Of a DNA stretch of 20,591 bases, positions 1 through 6,800 are shown piece after piece. Each line of letters starts with the position of its first letter. Position 1 is the stretch's first letter. The notes beneath the pieces were generated by a model. It made no database searches and was not told the DNA's origin. It worked only from the letters and a program-made list of their open reading frames with translations. The position numbers and the translations under genes were made by a program. Source of the DNA: an uncultured Actinomycetes bacterium. Its GTDB lineage: Bacteria > Actinomycetota > Acidimicrobiia > Acidimicrobiales > RAAP-2. The DNA is taken from assembly GCA_903854175.1 (NCBI GenBank), contig CAINVQ010000145.1, forward strand, positions 1 through 20,591. The letters are read 5' to 3'.

Positions 1-83
1 ACACGTTAAAAAACACGCGAGAAGAGATGTTACTCCGAAAAAGGCCAAAATTTCCAACCGGCCTGGGAGTACCCTTAAGAGTC

Positions 84-614
84 ATGAGAACTCGCTTGGT
101 TGAACTCGCCGATGCCCAGGCGCTACTTAATATCTACAACCCCGAAGTCGTTGAAACGACGGTAACTTTCGATCTCGTAGCTCGAACCTTCGAAGAGCAA
201 GAAGAGTGGATCCAAGCTCACCTAACCATTCATCCCTGCATAGTTGCGATCAATGAAGAGGACGATTTGGGTGAAATCGGAGCTCGTGGGGAGAAAATCC
301 TAGGATTCGCCGTTGTGTCCCCCTTTAGGGAGCGACCTGCCTATTTAACAACAGTAGAGAACTCTGTTTACGTAATGAGGGCTGCTCGTGGCCGTGGTGT
401 TGGTGAAAAACTTCTTCGCGACTTAATCGACGAGGCAAAAGATTCTGGGTTCCACACTCTTATTGCTCGAATAGTCGGTGAGAACAGTGGATCAATCAAA
501 CTTCATGAGAAGTGTGGATTCAAACTTGTTGGCACCGAAATTGAAGTTGGACGTAAGCACGGACTCTGGCTCGACGTTGTTGAGTATCAATACGTTGTTC
601 CTGAACGACGCTGA
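84..614 (+). CDS. GNAT-family N-acetyltransferase, phosphinothricin acetyltransferase-like
   Basis: Probable cytoplasmic acetyl-CoA-dependent N-acetyltransferase of the phosphinothricin/methionine-sulfoximine type. From the ATG at 84 it is 176 aa, the usual family size, and opens with MRTRLVELADAQALLNIYN, matching the family start (a short beta strand, then the helix with IYN). The acetyl-CoA loop is RGRGVG (residues 102-107), and the C-terminal part has NSGSIKLHEKCGF (about 134-146), the conserved end of the fold. The same frame is open upstream to an ATG at 27 (195 aa) and on to the window edge, but those extra residues do not look like the family; a TACCCT hexamer 8 nt upstream of 84 also favours 84. 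The physiological substrate is unknown. Its 3' end overlaps the convergent mptB by 28 bp. The family is clear; the substrate is not. Confidence 0.85.
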   Translation: MRTRLVELADAQALLNIYNPEVVETTVTFDLVARTFEEQEEWIQAHLTIHPCIVAINEEDDLGEIGARGEKILGFAVVSPFRERPAYLTTVENSVYVMRAARGRGVGEKLLRDLIDEAKDSGFHTLIARIVGENSGSIKLHEKCGFKLVGTEIEVGRKHGLWLDVVEYQYVVPERR

Positions 615-2224
615 GCGTCTAGTTCAATTTTATTTTCTGGCCACGACCACTGTGTCCAGCGACCCATTGGCATAACCAACATTCCTGCAACTATCACCAC
701 TGCTGCTGCAATGACCAGCGGATTGCTGTGAACCAAGTCTGCGAGCAACTGTCTCCCACCAGGTAGGCCAATGAATGGTCCGGTGATGGAGAGAAACAAA
801 AGCCAGAAGTGTTCGCGACCCTTGTAGCTCGCTGCCATCAACACCAATCCCCATGCGAGATACCAAGGCTGAACAACTGGACCAAGTTCTACAAACAACA
901 CGAGCACCAGCGCAAGTGAGCGAACCCAACCACGCTTCTCACCGTGCAGCAACATCCACACCATGAAACCAACTGCACTAAGCAGTCCTATGAAGCGCCA
1001 CACAGAAATTGTGGAGGTGATACTTATGCCAGTGAGACCCACCGCATGTAAAAGATTTCCAGTCGCCATTCCAAGTGCAGTCATTGGAGCCGCCCATGAC
1101 CTCACTGTTCCATTCGAAAGAAGATTATTCACCCATCCGAATCCGAATCCTGCGCACCATGTCCACACACCGAGCACTACTGCGGTGAGCGCAACACTTT
1201 TCAAAATAGGTTTGATGCGTTCACGAACTGATGCCTGTTCTCCGAGCCACGTCCAAGCAACAAACGCCAGTCCAATCGCCGCCGGAGCTTTAATCGCCGC
1301 AGCACACGCACAAAGAGCAACCGCCCAGACCATCTTCTTTCGAATTGCAAAGGCAATACCAAGAACTAGAAAACCAGCCATAAGACCGTCATTATGGGCA
1401 CTTCCAACAATTGTGAGCAGCACCAGTGGGTTAAGCGCACTAAGTACAAACGCCTCGCCCGGGTCTCGCTTAAGTGATGAAGCAAGCATCGCGACACCAA
1501 CGCCAATCATTACTACAGCCAGAACTTCAAGGAGTCGAAGGCCAACAACGGTTGCTAACTGATGATGTCGTGTGATCTTGTTAATCGTTCCGTCAATAAA
1601 AAGAAAAAATGGTCCGTACGGTGCTGGAGCATTTCCCCACAATGGATCAACTGGATTTACGTAAGGGCTTGACCCCATTGAAAACGGTCCGAGAATGTAC
1701 GGACTCAAGTGGTGACTCGTCATTTCACCTTGAGCGGCGTAACTGAATACGTCACGAGAAAACATTGGTGGACTAACAATCATTGGTGTTGCCCACAACA
1801 GCAACATCCACCAAAGCTTGTTCAGTGAGACACCAGGATGAAGCTTCATCACTTCAGCTAGGCGCAACCAGACTCGCATAAGAAGAAAAAGTCCCCCATA
1901 CACAAGAACAATCGCAAACATGATTCGTGTTTCGCTCGGTGTGCCAACTGCTCCCTGTGATGGATCACCAAAGAACCATGTGTTGGCCATGTTCAATTTG
2001 AATGGTGAATTTGTGAATGACCCTCCAGCGAGGATCATTGACATGGCGGCGAAACCTATTAGTGCTGGTTTCCATAAAAACGACCAACCTTCAAAAGGAC
2101 CGGGCTGAAAGCGACCAAGCGGTGTGTAGCGATGCTCGAGGACTATGACACCTTGCTCGAAACGTCGTGCGAAACGTTCGTACACTCGACGAACTGCACT
2201 CGCTACTGACTTGAGTCGGTCCAC
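587..2224 (-). CDS. mptB: Polyprenol-phosphomannose-dependent alpha-(1->6) mannosyltransferase, MptB-like
   Basis: Integral membrane glycosyltransferase of the GT-C fold, resembling MptB, which extends the alpha-1,6-mannan core of actinobacterial lipoglycans using polyprenyl-phosphomannose on the outer face of the membrane. The 545-aa product has a basic cytoplasmic N-terminus (residues 1-45), about a dozen hydrophobic segments, and the first extracytoplasmic loop motif FSRDVFSYAAQGEM (about 155-168) followed by SPYILGP; D158 is the likely catalytic acidic residue. The start is a GTG at 2222-2224 with a good Shine-Dalgarno GAAAGGA 5 nt upstream. It overlaps the acetyltransferase end at 587-614. 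Family assignment rests on the motif and topology; the acceptor glycan in this organism is inferred, and another DUF2029/GT-C mannosyltransferase is the alternative. Confidence 0.85.
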   Translation of the reverse strand: MDRLKSVASAVRRVYERFARRFEQGVIVLEHRYTPLGRFQPGPFEGWSFLWKPALIGFAAMSMILAGGSFTNSPFKLNMANTWFFGDPSQGAVGTPSETRIMFAIVLVYGGLFLLMRVWLRLAEVMKLHPGVSLNKLWWMLLLWATPMIVSPPMFSRDVFSYAAQGEMTSHHLSPYILGPFSMGSSPYVNPVDPLWGNAPAPYGPFFLFIDGTINKITRHHQLATVVGLRLLEVLAVVMIGVGVAMLASSLKRDPGEAFVLSALNPLVLLTIVGSAHNDGLMAGFLVLGIAFAIRKKMVWAVALCACAAAIKAPAAIGLAFVAWTWLGEQASVRERIKPILKSVALTAVVLGVWTWCAGFGFGWVNNLLSNGTVRSWAAPMTALGMATGNLLHAVGLTGISITSTISVWRFIGLLSAVGFMVWMLLHGEKRGWVRSLALVLVLFVELGPVVQPWYLAWGLVLMAASYKGREHFWLLFLSITGPFIGLPGGRQLLADLVHSNPLVIAAAVVIVAGMLVMPMGRWTQWSWPENKIELDAQRRSGTTY

Positions 2225-2282
2225 GTAATTCCTTTCGCACTAATCAGAGACACCGTACTCTGAACTACTGCACTAGGGACGT

Positions 2283-2312
2283 GGCTAATTCAACGTAAAT
2301 GTTGAATTAGCC
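2283..2312 (-). terminator. Perfect 12-bp hairpin just downstream of tRNA-Tyr
   Basis: GGCTAATTCAAC (2283-2294) and GTTGAATTAGCC (2301-2312) are perfect reverse complements with a 6-nt loop. The hairpin starts 2 nt after the CCA end of the tRNA on the minus strand. No U-tract follows in either direction, so if it terminates the tRNA transcript it would be the U-less (I-shaped) type reported in actinobacteria; it could equally be a 3' processing or protective stem. Confidence 0.6.
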
Positions 2313-2314
2313 CT

Positions 2315-2399
2315 TGGTGGGCCAGGAGGGATTTGAACCCCCGTAGGCAAAGCCGTCTGGTTTACAGCCAGATCCCATTGGCCACTCGGGCACTGACCC
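2315..2399 (-). tRNA. tRNA-Tyr (anticodon GTA), type II with long variable arm
   Basis: Reading the minus strand from 2399, the acceptor GGGTCAG pairs with CTGGCCC, the anticodon stem TCTGG/CCAGA flanks the loop CTGTAAA (anticodon GTA), the variable arm carries the stem GGC-TTT-GCC, and the T arm contains GGTTCAAAT. The discriminator base is A and CCA is encoded (2315-2317). A long variable arm is normal for bacterial tRNA-Tyr. A TAGGAT -10-like hexamer (2407-2412, minus) ends 7 nt before the mature 5' end, suggesting little or no 5' leader. Confidence 0.97.
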
Positions 2400-2406
2400 G
2401 TCGAGA

Positions 2407-2412
2407 ATCCTA
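2407..2412 (-). promoter_or_regulatory. Candidate -10 element of tRNA-Tyr
   Basis: TAGGAT on the minus strand, with 7 nt to the mature tRNA 5' end at 2399. A weak -35-like TTGGAA lies 19 nt further upstream, slightly long for an optimal spacer. It sits back to back with the yajQ promoter in the same 65-bp gap. Confidence 0.5.
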
Positions 2413-2452
2413 CTTCGCATTGCTCCCTCACTTCCAACCGGCCTGCAGCATC

Positions 2453-2458
2453 TACCAT
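2453..2458 (+). promoter_or_regulatory. Candidate -10 element of yajQ (leaderless spacing)
   Basis: TACCAT followed by exactly 6 nt (TTAGCC) and the ATG at 2465. No Shine-Dalgarno is present, and transcription from such a -10 would begin at or next to the start codon. Confidence 0.5.
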
Positions 2459-2464
2459 TTAGCC

Positions 2465-2953
2465 ATGCCTAGTTTTGACATTGTCTCCGAAATTGACCTG
2501 CAAGACGTACGAAATGCAGTTGACCAAGCCAACCGAGAAGCATCGACTCGCTTCGACTTCAAGAACACCAACCCAGTAATTGAGTTCACTGAAAAGGAAC
2601 TCAAGCTGGCCTGTTCAACAGAAGACAGACTTCGTGCGCTCTATCAGTTGCTAGAAGAAAAGCTCATCAAGCGTCAAGTGTCACTAAAGACACTTGACCC
2701 ACAGAAGATCGAAGAAGCAAGCCAAGGGGCTGCACGTCAGCGTGTGATCTTGAAGGCTGGCATCTCTCAAGAAATCGGCAAGAAGATCAACAAGATGGTC
2801 AAAGAATTTGGAATTAAAAATCTAAGTTCTTCAATCCAAGGTGACCAGGTTCGCGTTACTGGCAAACAGCGCGACGATTTGCAGGCTGCAATGGCGAAGT
2901 TCAAGGAAGCTGAAATGGAAGTTCCACTTCAGTTCACTAACTTTCGCGACTAG
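2465..2953 (+). CDS. yajQ: YajQ family cyclic di-GMP/nucleotide-binding protein
   Basis: Small cytoplasmic protein of the YajQ family (two ferredoxin-like domains); some members bind cyclic di-GMP or nucleic acid, but the role in actinobacteria is not established. The start at 2465 gives MPSFDIVSEIDLQDVRNAVD, the canonical family N-terminus, and a 162-aa product of normal length. The hallmark segments RFDFKNTN (about 29-36), KNLSSSIQGDQVRVTGKQRDDLQ (second domain) and the terminal PLQFTNFRD are all present. The frame is open further upstream to 2333, but that extension runs through the tRNA gene and is not real. The stop shares a CTAG tetramer with the stop of the convergent GtrA-like gene (4-bp overlap). 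Confidence 0.93.
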   Translation: MPSFDIVSEIDLQDVRNAVDQANREASTRFDFKNTNPVIEFTEKELKLACSTEDRLRALYQLLEEKLIKRQVSLKTLDPQKIEEASQGAARQRVILKAGISQEIGKKINKMVKEFGIKNLSSSIQGDQVRVTGKQRDDLQAAMAKFKEAEMEVPLQFTNFRD

Positions 2954-3456
2954 TTAGTAGACGTTTCCTCAACAATTAGGTGTTCATCGATGTCACGAAG
3001 TTTGTTCGTGTGAAAAATTTTGTTGAAGATAACAATTTTGAGAACCCAAAAAATGCCGAAGCTCAGTAGGTTTACACCCGCGATCAACAACGTATTCACC
3101 AAGTGATGCCAGCTATGCGTACGAACGAGGTGTTTCACAAATGAAGCACCAATCATCGAAAATGAAATGCCAAGCCCTGAAATCGAGAGGTACGGAAGTA
3201 CTTCTTTTCGAATATGACTTTTCCCTCTTTTGCCCCACGCCCATGTACGACTTAAGTAATAGGCAGGCAGAACTGCCAGAAGGTTCCCAAATAATGTGGC
3301 GCCGATAACTCCATGAATGATGTGAAACCCGTAGGAAACAACAATCCCTAGAAAAGAAACTGAAGTTGTAATAACCGAACTGAGCCCAAAGCGAATTAGT
3401 TTCTTTCCCTCATGGGTTTTAGACCATGCGAGAAGTTCACGAAAGTTCTTAGGCAT
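2950..3456 (-). CDS. GtrA-like family membrane protein
   Basis: 168-aa membrane protein of the GtrA/DPMS-like family (PF04138 type), which typically contributes to movement or anchoring of polyprenyl-linked sugars in surface polysaccharide synthesis. Four hydrophobic segments are visible (about 21-42, 47-69, 89-109, 117-141), with the family's short basic loop YYLSRTWAWGKRGKS after the second. The N-terminal lead KTHEGKKLIRFGLSS is also typical. The polar C-terminal tail (150-168) is acidic. The start at 3454-3456 lacks a Shine-Dalgarno but has TAGAGT 7 nt upstream. A link to the MptB-type mannosyltransferase 700 bp away, both acting on polyprenol-linked sugars, is plausible but only inferred. 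Confidence 0.85.
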   Translation of the reverse strand: MPKNFRELLAWSKTHEGKKLIRFGLSSVITTSVSFLGIVVSYGFHIIHGVIGATLFGNLLAVLPAYYLSRTWAWGKRGKSHIRKEVLPYLSISGLGISFSMIGASFVKHLVRTHSWHHLVNTLLIAGVNLLSFGIFWVLKIVIFNKIFHTNKLRDIDEHLIVEETSTN

Positions 3457-3463
3457 GGGTGTA

Positions 3464-3469
3464 ACTCTA
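3464..3469 (-). promoter_or_regulatory. Candidate -10 element of the GtrA-like gene
   Basis: TAGAGT on the minus strand, 7 nt upstream of the ATG; consistent with leaderless transcription. It lies in the 97-bp divergent region shared with tesB. Confidence 0.4.
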
Positions 3470-3499
3470 CTTCGATAAGGCCAAGCACGTCCCTAAGTC

Positions 3500-3512
3500 C
3501 AAGTAATACTTG
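3500..3512. promoter_or_regulatory. 13-bp palindrome in the divergent gtrA-like/tesB promoter region
   Basis: CAAGTA-A-TACTTG, a perfect 6-bp inverted repeat around one base, 31 bp from the gtrA-like -10 and 30 bp from the tesB -10. The position between two divergent promoters suits an operator; no regulator can be named. A short CCAACATTGG half-palindrome follows at 3517-3526. Confidence 0.35.
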
Positions 3513-3541
3513 CTGCCAACATTGGGCGTTCGCTGAAGTGT

Positions 3542-3547
3542 CAGAAT
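3542..3547 (+). promoter_or_regulatory. Candidate -10 element of tesB (leaderless spacing)
   Basis: CAGAAT followed by 6 nt (AGATAC) and the ATG at 3554. There is no Shine-Dalgarno. The first base departs from TAnnnT, so this is weaker than the other examples. Confidence 0.4.
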
Positions 3548-3553
3548 AGATAC

Positions 3554-4414
3554 ATGTCTGAATCTTTAGAATTTCTTGTCAACCTTCTCGACCTAGAAGA
3601 TATTGAAGTAAATATCTTCCGTGGGGTTCACCCTAAAGAAGAGCGCCAACGAACATTTGGTGGCCAAGTTGCAGCGCAGGCCCTAATGGCTGCCGGGCGC
3701 ACAGTTGAAAATATAAAAGTTCACTCGCTTCACTCTTACTTCTTGCGCTCCGGAGACCCAACGACACCAATTCTTTATGAAGTTGACCGAATCCGTGATG
3801 GAAAAAGTTTTGCAACGCGCCGAGTAGTTGCAATCCAACACGGAAAAGCTATCTACAACATGCAGGCAAGTTTTCACAACGAAGAAGTGAGCCTCGAGCA
3901 CCAAATTCCTATGCCTGATGCACCAGATCCTGAGTCAATTCTTCCTCTTTTTGAACGTGTGAAGAATGAAAAAGGTGCCATCGATGAATGGTTCAAACGT
4001 GAGCACCCAATTGATCAGCGATTTGTCGGTGAACTCCCATGGCACGCGAACAGAAGCAAGGAACCAAGCAAGCAGATTTGGATTAAGGCTGACGGAACGT
4101 TGCCTGACGATCCACTACTTCACGCATGTGTTGTTACGTACGCGAGTGACATGAGTTTGTTCGACACGATTCTTGCCCCACACTCCATTCGTTGGGACAC
4201 CGGTGGGTTTATGGGCGCAAGCCTTGACCACTGCATGTGGTTCCACCGTGATGTTCGAGCAGACCAGTGGCTTCTTTACGATACAGATTCACCAATCGCA
4301 CATGGAGCGCGTGGCCTTGCTCGTGGATTCTTGTTTAACCAAGAAGGTCAACTCTGTGTTTCAATGGTTCAAGAAGGACTCACACGAGTCATTGAACCAA
4401 AGCTCATTAAGTAG
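3554..4414 (+). CDS. tesB: Acyl-CoA thioesterase II
   Basis: Hydrolyses medium/long acyl-CoA to free fatty acid and CoA; cytoplasmic double hot-dog enzyme. At 286 aa it has the standard TesB length. The first hot-dog carries RTFGGQVAAQALMAAGRTV (about 33-51) and SLHSYFLRSGDP (58-69); the second carries YASDMSLFDT (196-205), SLDHCMWFHR (223-232) and VQEGLTRV (272-279). By comparison with E. coli TesB (D204, T228, Q278) the catalytic trio is D199, S223 and Q273, so the threonine is replaced by serine, a conservative hydroxyl swap. Two bases separate the 5' palindrome-bearing promoter region from no other gene; at its 3' end tesB converges on gltA with only 3 nt between stop codons. It may release CoA from acyl-CoAs of the nearby pathway, but there is no operon link. 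Confidence 0.93.
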   Translation: MSESLEFLVNLLDLEDIEVNIFRGVHPKEERQRTFGGQVAAQALMAAGRTVENIKVHSLHSYFLRSGDPTTPILYEVDRIRDGKSFATRRVVAIQHGKAIYNMQASFHNEEVSLEHQIPMPDAPDPESILPLFERVKNEKGAIDEWFKREHPIDQRFVGELPWHANRSKEPSKQIWIKADGTLPDDPLLHACVVTYASDMSLFDTILAPHSIRWDTGGFMGASLDHCMWFHRDVRADQWLLYDTDSPIAHGARGLARGFLFNQEGQLCVSMVQEGLTRVIEPKLIK

Positions 4415-4417
4415 TAG

Positions 4418-5689
4418 TTACTTACGATCCTTCATAGGAACGTAGTTGCGAAAATCTTCACCAATGTAGAGCTGACGTGGGCGTAAAATCTTTACGTCTT
4501 GGTCAAGCAACTCTTGGTAGTGAGCAAGCCATCCAGCTGTACGTGGAATCGCAAACAAAACGGTGAACATTTCTATTGGGAATCCCATTGCCTGGTAAAT
4601 AATTCCTGAGTAGAAGTCGACGTTTGGATAAAGACGACGTGAGATGAAGTAGTCATCTTTCAGCGCGATTTCTTCGAGCTTGAGTGCAATGTCAAGTAGT
4701 GGGTTCTTGCCAGTTACCTTGAACACGTCATCGGCAGTTTTCTTGATGATCGTCGCACGTGGGTCGAAGTTTTTGTACACACGGTGACCGAAACCTTGAA
4801 GCACAGCCTTGCCTTGCTTCACAGTTTCAATGTATGCAGGAATGTTTTCAATGCTGCCAATTTGATTCAGCATCTTCAGCACTGCTTCATTGGCGCCACC
4901 ATGACGTGGTCCGTACAACGTTGCAGTAGCTGCAGCAGTTGAAACGTACGGGTCTGCGTGGGCAGATCCAGCAACACGCATTGCAGTTGTTCCTGCATTT
5001 TGTTCATGGTCTGCGTGGAGAATAAATAGAACGTCAAGAGCCTTTGCAAGAACTGGATCTGGTTCGAAACGAGGTTCTGCAATCTTCCACATCATTGATA
5101 GGAAGTTCTCCGTGTAACCAAGACTGTTGTCAGGGTAAACGAAAGGCATTCCAACAGAGAATCGGTGTGCAGCAGCAGCGAGTGTTGGCATCTTTGCAAT
5201 GAGTCGAACAATTTGGCGATTCAATGTTTCTTGTTCATCAAGAACTTTTGAGTCCTTGTAGTACGTAGAAAGTGCAGCAACGGCTGAAACAAGCATTCCC
5301 ATTGGGTGAGCGTCGTAGTTGAATCCTTCTAGGAATCGCTTACGAACGTTTTCATGAATGTAGGTGTGGTGCGTAACTTCTTTGCTCCATGCAGCTGACT
5401 GTTCAGCATTTGGGAGCTCACCGTGAATAAGTAGGTAAGCAACTTCTAGGTACGTTGAGTGCTCGGCGAGTTGCTCAATTGGGTAACCACGGTAACGAAG
5501 AATTCCAGCTTCACCGTCTAGATACGTAATAGAAGATTCAGCGGCGGCAGTTGCCATGAACGCTGGGTCGTAGACCCAAACACCAGGCGCAGCCTTGATG
5601 ATTTCCTTCGCCGAAACTCCACCATTTTCAATAGGTATTTCTAAAGAGTCGCCAGTCCGGTTGTCGGTAACAGTTATCGACTGCTTCAC
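4418..5689 (-). CDS. gltA: Citrate synthase (type II)
   Basis: Condenses acetyl-CoA with oxaloacetate to citrate, the entry step of the TCA cycle. The 423-aa sequence is full length for the hexameric-type bacterial enzyme, with the N-terminal small beta domain (1-40) before the all-helical core. Active-site residues are in place: H228 in LHADHEQN, H263 in PRHGGANE, H302 in FGHRVY, D358 in PNVDFYSG, matching H229, H264, H305 and D362 of E. coli. The start is GTG (5687-5689) with Shine-Dalgarno GAGGA just upstream; an ATG a little further up is closed by TGA after two codons. It is the only TCA-cycle gene here and competes with the acetyl-CoA acetyltransferase for acetyl-CoA. Confidence 0.97.
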   Translation of the reverse strand: MKQSITVTDNRTGDSLEIPIENGGVSAKEIIKAAPGVWVYDPAFMATAAAESSITYLDGEAGILRYRGYPIEQLAEHSTYLEVAYLLIHGELPNAEQSAAWSKEVTHHTYIHENVRKRFLEGFNYDAHPMGMLVSAVAALSTYYKDSKVLDEQETLNRQIVRLIAKMPTLAAAAHRFSVGMPFVYPDNSLGYTENFLSMMWKIAEPRFEPDPVLAKALDVLFILHADHEQNAGTTAMRVAGSAHADPYVSTAAATATLYGPRHGGANEAVLKMLNQIGSIENIPAYIETVKQGKAVLQGFGHRVYKNFDPRATIIKKTADDVFKVTGKNPLLDIALKLEEIALKDDYFISRRLYPNVDFYSGIIYQAMGFPIEMFTVLFAIPRTAGWLAHYQELLDQDVKILRPRQLYIGEDFRNYVPMKDRK

Positions 5690-5720
5690 AATTCCTCACT
5701 TCATGATTAGGGGCACCTCT

Positions 5721-5726
5721 ATCGTA
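5721..5726 (-). promoter_or_regulatory. Candidate -10 element of gltA
   Basis: TACGAT on the minus strand, which would start a leader of about 25 nt containing the GAGGA ribosome site. I see no good -35. The 62-bp gap before it shows no obvious terminator for the upstream gene. Confidence 0.35.
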
Positions 5727-5751
5727 GGCGAAGATTCGGCCGTTTTTCCTA

Positions 5752-6741
5752 TTAATTATTTCCGGAAGGTGACATTATGACGGAGTAGGTCTTCATCCTT
5801 GTCATCCCAGCGGCAGCTGATGCCCCAGAAATTGAAATTGAAAGGCTTGCTCGCTGCCCAGGCTTGGTGTTCAAGCTTTTTGGCACAAAACCGTACGCGT
5901 GATTTGGCCCAATTACTGCCTTCATGGTCTGAGACTGATATTTACCTCTGGCGTTTGTTGGGCGAAATGTAATGGTCATTGTTACTGGCTGATTGACATA
6001 ACTTGCATTCACAACTGAAACTTCAAGATGAACTCTCGCAACCGGGGCAAGCAGAAGCACCCCCGACGCAGCAGGCAGTGGTGATGGTGTGACAGAAACT
6101 GCTGCAATACCAATTGCGCGTGTGACACGCAGAGTGGGTGAAGACTTAAGTGAACTGAGAGTCTGCATATGGTGCATTGAACCCACAAGATTCGTGAGTG
6201 AGAGCAAATGAGCCCTACCAGGCTCTTTCGCAAGTGCGAATCGTTTGTGATCCCAAGTCTGTTTAAGCGAAGTCAGCGAAGAATGAGAGTTTGTAACTCT
6301 GCCAAGTGTGATCCCAGGTAGCTGAAGGTCATCACAAACTGAGCGGATCACTGATGTCAAGACATCAATTCTTGATTCAGTTATTGAAACAAATTCAGTA
6401 TTTACGCGGTGGGCTAAAGAAGGTTTCGTGAGTAGCTGAACATCTGTCTCCCATTGTGGAAGCTCAAGAGCAAGCTGCTCGAGCTGTGCAGCAAAAACAG
6501 GACGACTTAGATTGGCTCCATCTTGAAGTAGATATGACAACCGAGCATCAAAATTATTTTGCTTCTGGATTAATGAATTAGCCAACTTCGCAAAGCTCAA
6601 ATTCTCACTTCGTCGAGGACTGGTTGCCTGATGTGCAGAAGTATTGATGTCATGTGCGAAGAGGAGCAGCAAAAAAGTGATGAGAATCGCCAGACCAATA
6701 AATATTGTCTGGACACGACGTTGAGCGCGAGTGCGGGCCAC
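5752..6741 (-). CDS. Membrane-anchored secreted protein of unknown function
   Basis: I do not recognise a family. The 329-aa product starts with a basic stretch (MARTRAQRRV), then one strongly hydrophobic segment at about 11-29 with no clear cleavage site, so it is probably an N-terminally anchored extracytoplasmic protein. Residues about 45-200 look helical (repeated LxxL and Q/L-rich segments) and could form a sensor-like or coiled bundle. Residues about 233-329 have alternating hydrophobic beta-strand character (VHLEVSVVNASYVNQPVTMT, then TITFRP), suggesting an Ig-like or CARDB-like beta domain. The start is GTG (6739-6741), the next residues being ARTRAQ; TAAGTT lies 8 nt upstream. The gene is followed by gltA and preceded by rmuC on the same strand, 62 and 59 bp apart. 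One cysteine only (in SVCDDLQ). Function unknown. Confidence 0.8.
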   Translation of the reverse strand: MARTRAQRRVQTIFIGLAILITFLLLLFAHDINTSAHQATSPRRSENLSFAKLANSLIQKQNNFDARLSYLLQDGANLSRPVFAAQLEQLALELPQWETDVQLLTKPSLAHRVNTEFVSITESRIDVLTSVIRSVCDDLQLPGITLGRVTNSHSSLTSLKQTWDHKRFALAKEPGRAHLLSLTNLVGSMHHMQTLSSLKSSPTLRVTRAIGIAAVSVTPSPLPAASGVLLLAPVARVHLEVSVVNASYVNQPVTMTITFRPTNARGKYQSQTMKAVIGPNHAYGFVPKSLNTKPGQRASLSISISGASAAAGMTRMKTYSVIMSPSGNN

Positions 6742-6770
6742 GAGTAAAGAACTTACTCACTCAGAGTGAG
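6742..6770. repeat. Two overlapping inverted repeats between rmuC and the unknown anchored protein
   Basis: GAGTAA (6742-6747) pairs with TTACTC (6753-6758), and CTCACTC (6756-6762) pairs with GAGTGAG (6764-6770); the two hairpins share bases 6756-6758 and so exclude each other. The first ends immediately beside the GTG start of the downstream gene. They could be an operator or a small attenuator-like switch, or chance. Confidence 0.35.
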
Positions 6771-6800
6771 CAGTCTCCATTTACTGACGAATCAGCACGT

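Noticed and set aside
963..1562. A 199-codon open frame on the plus strand opposite mptB
   Set aside because: Low-complexity Thr/Ser/Ala/Arg-rich text with no family features, lying wholly antisense to a protein with clear GT-C motifs; a composition shadow.
2333..2464. N-terminal extension of YajQ
   Set aside because: The extension would read through the tRNA-Tyr gene on the other strand and precedes the canonical MPSFDIVS start.
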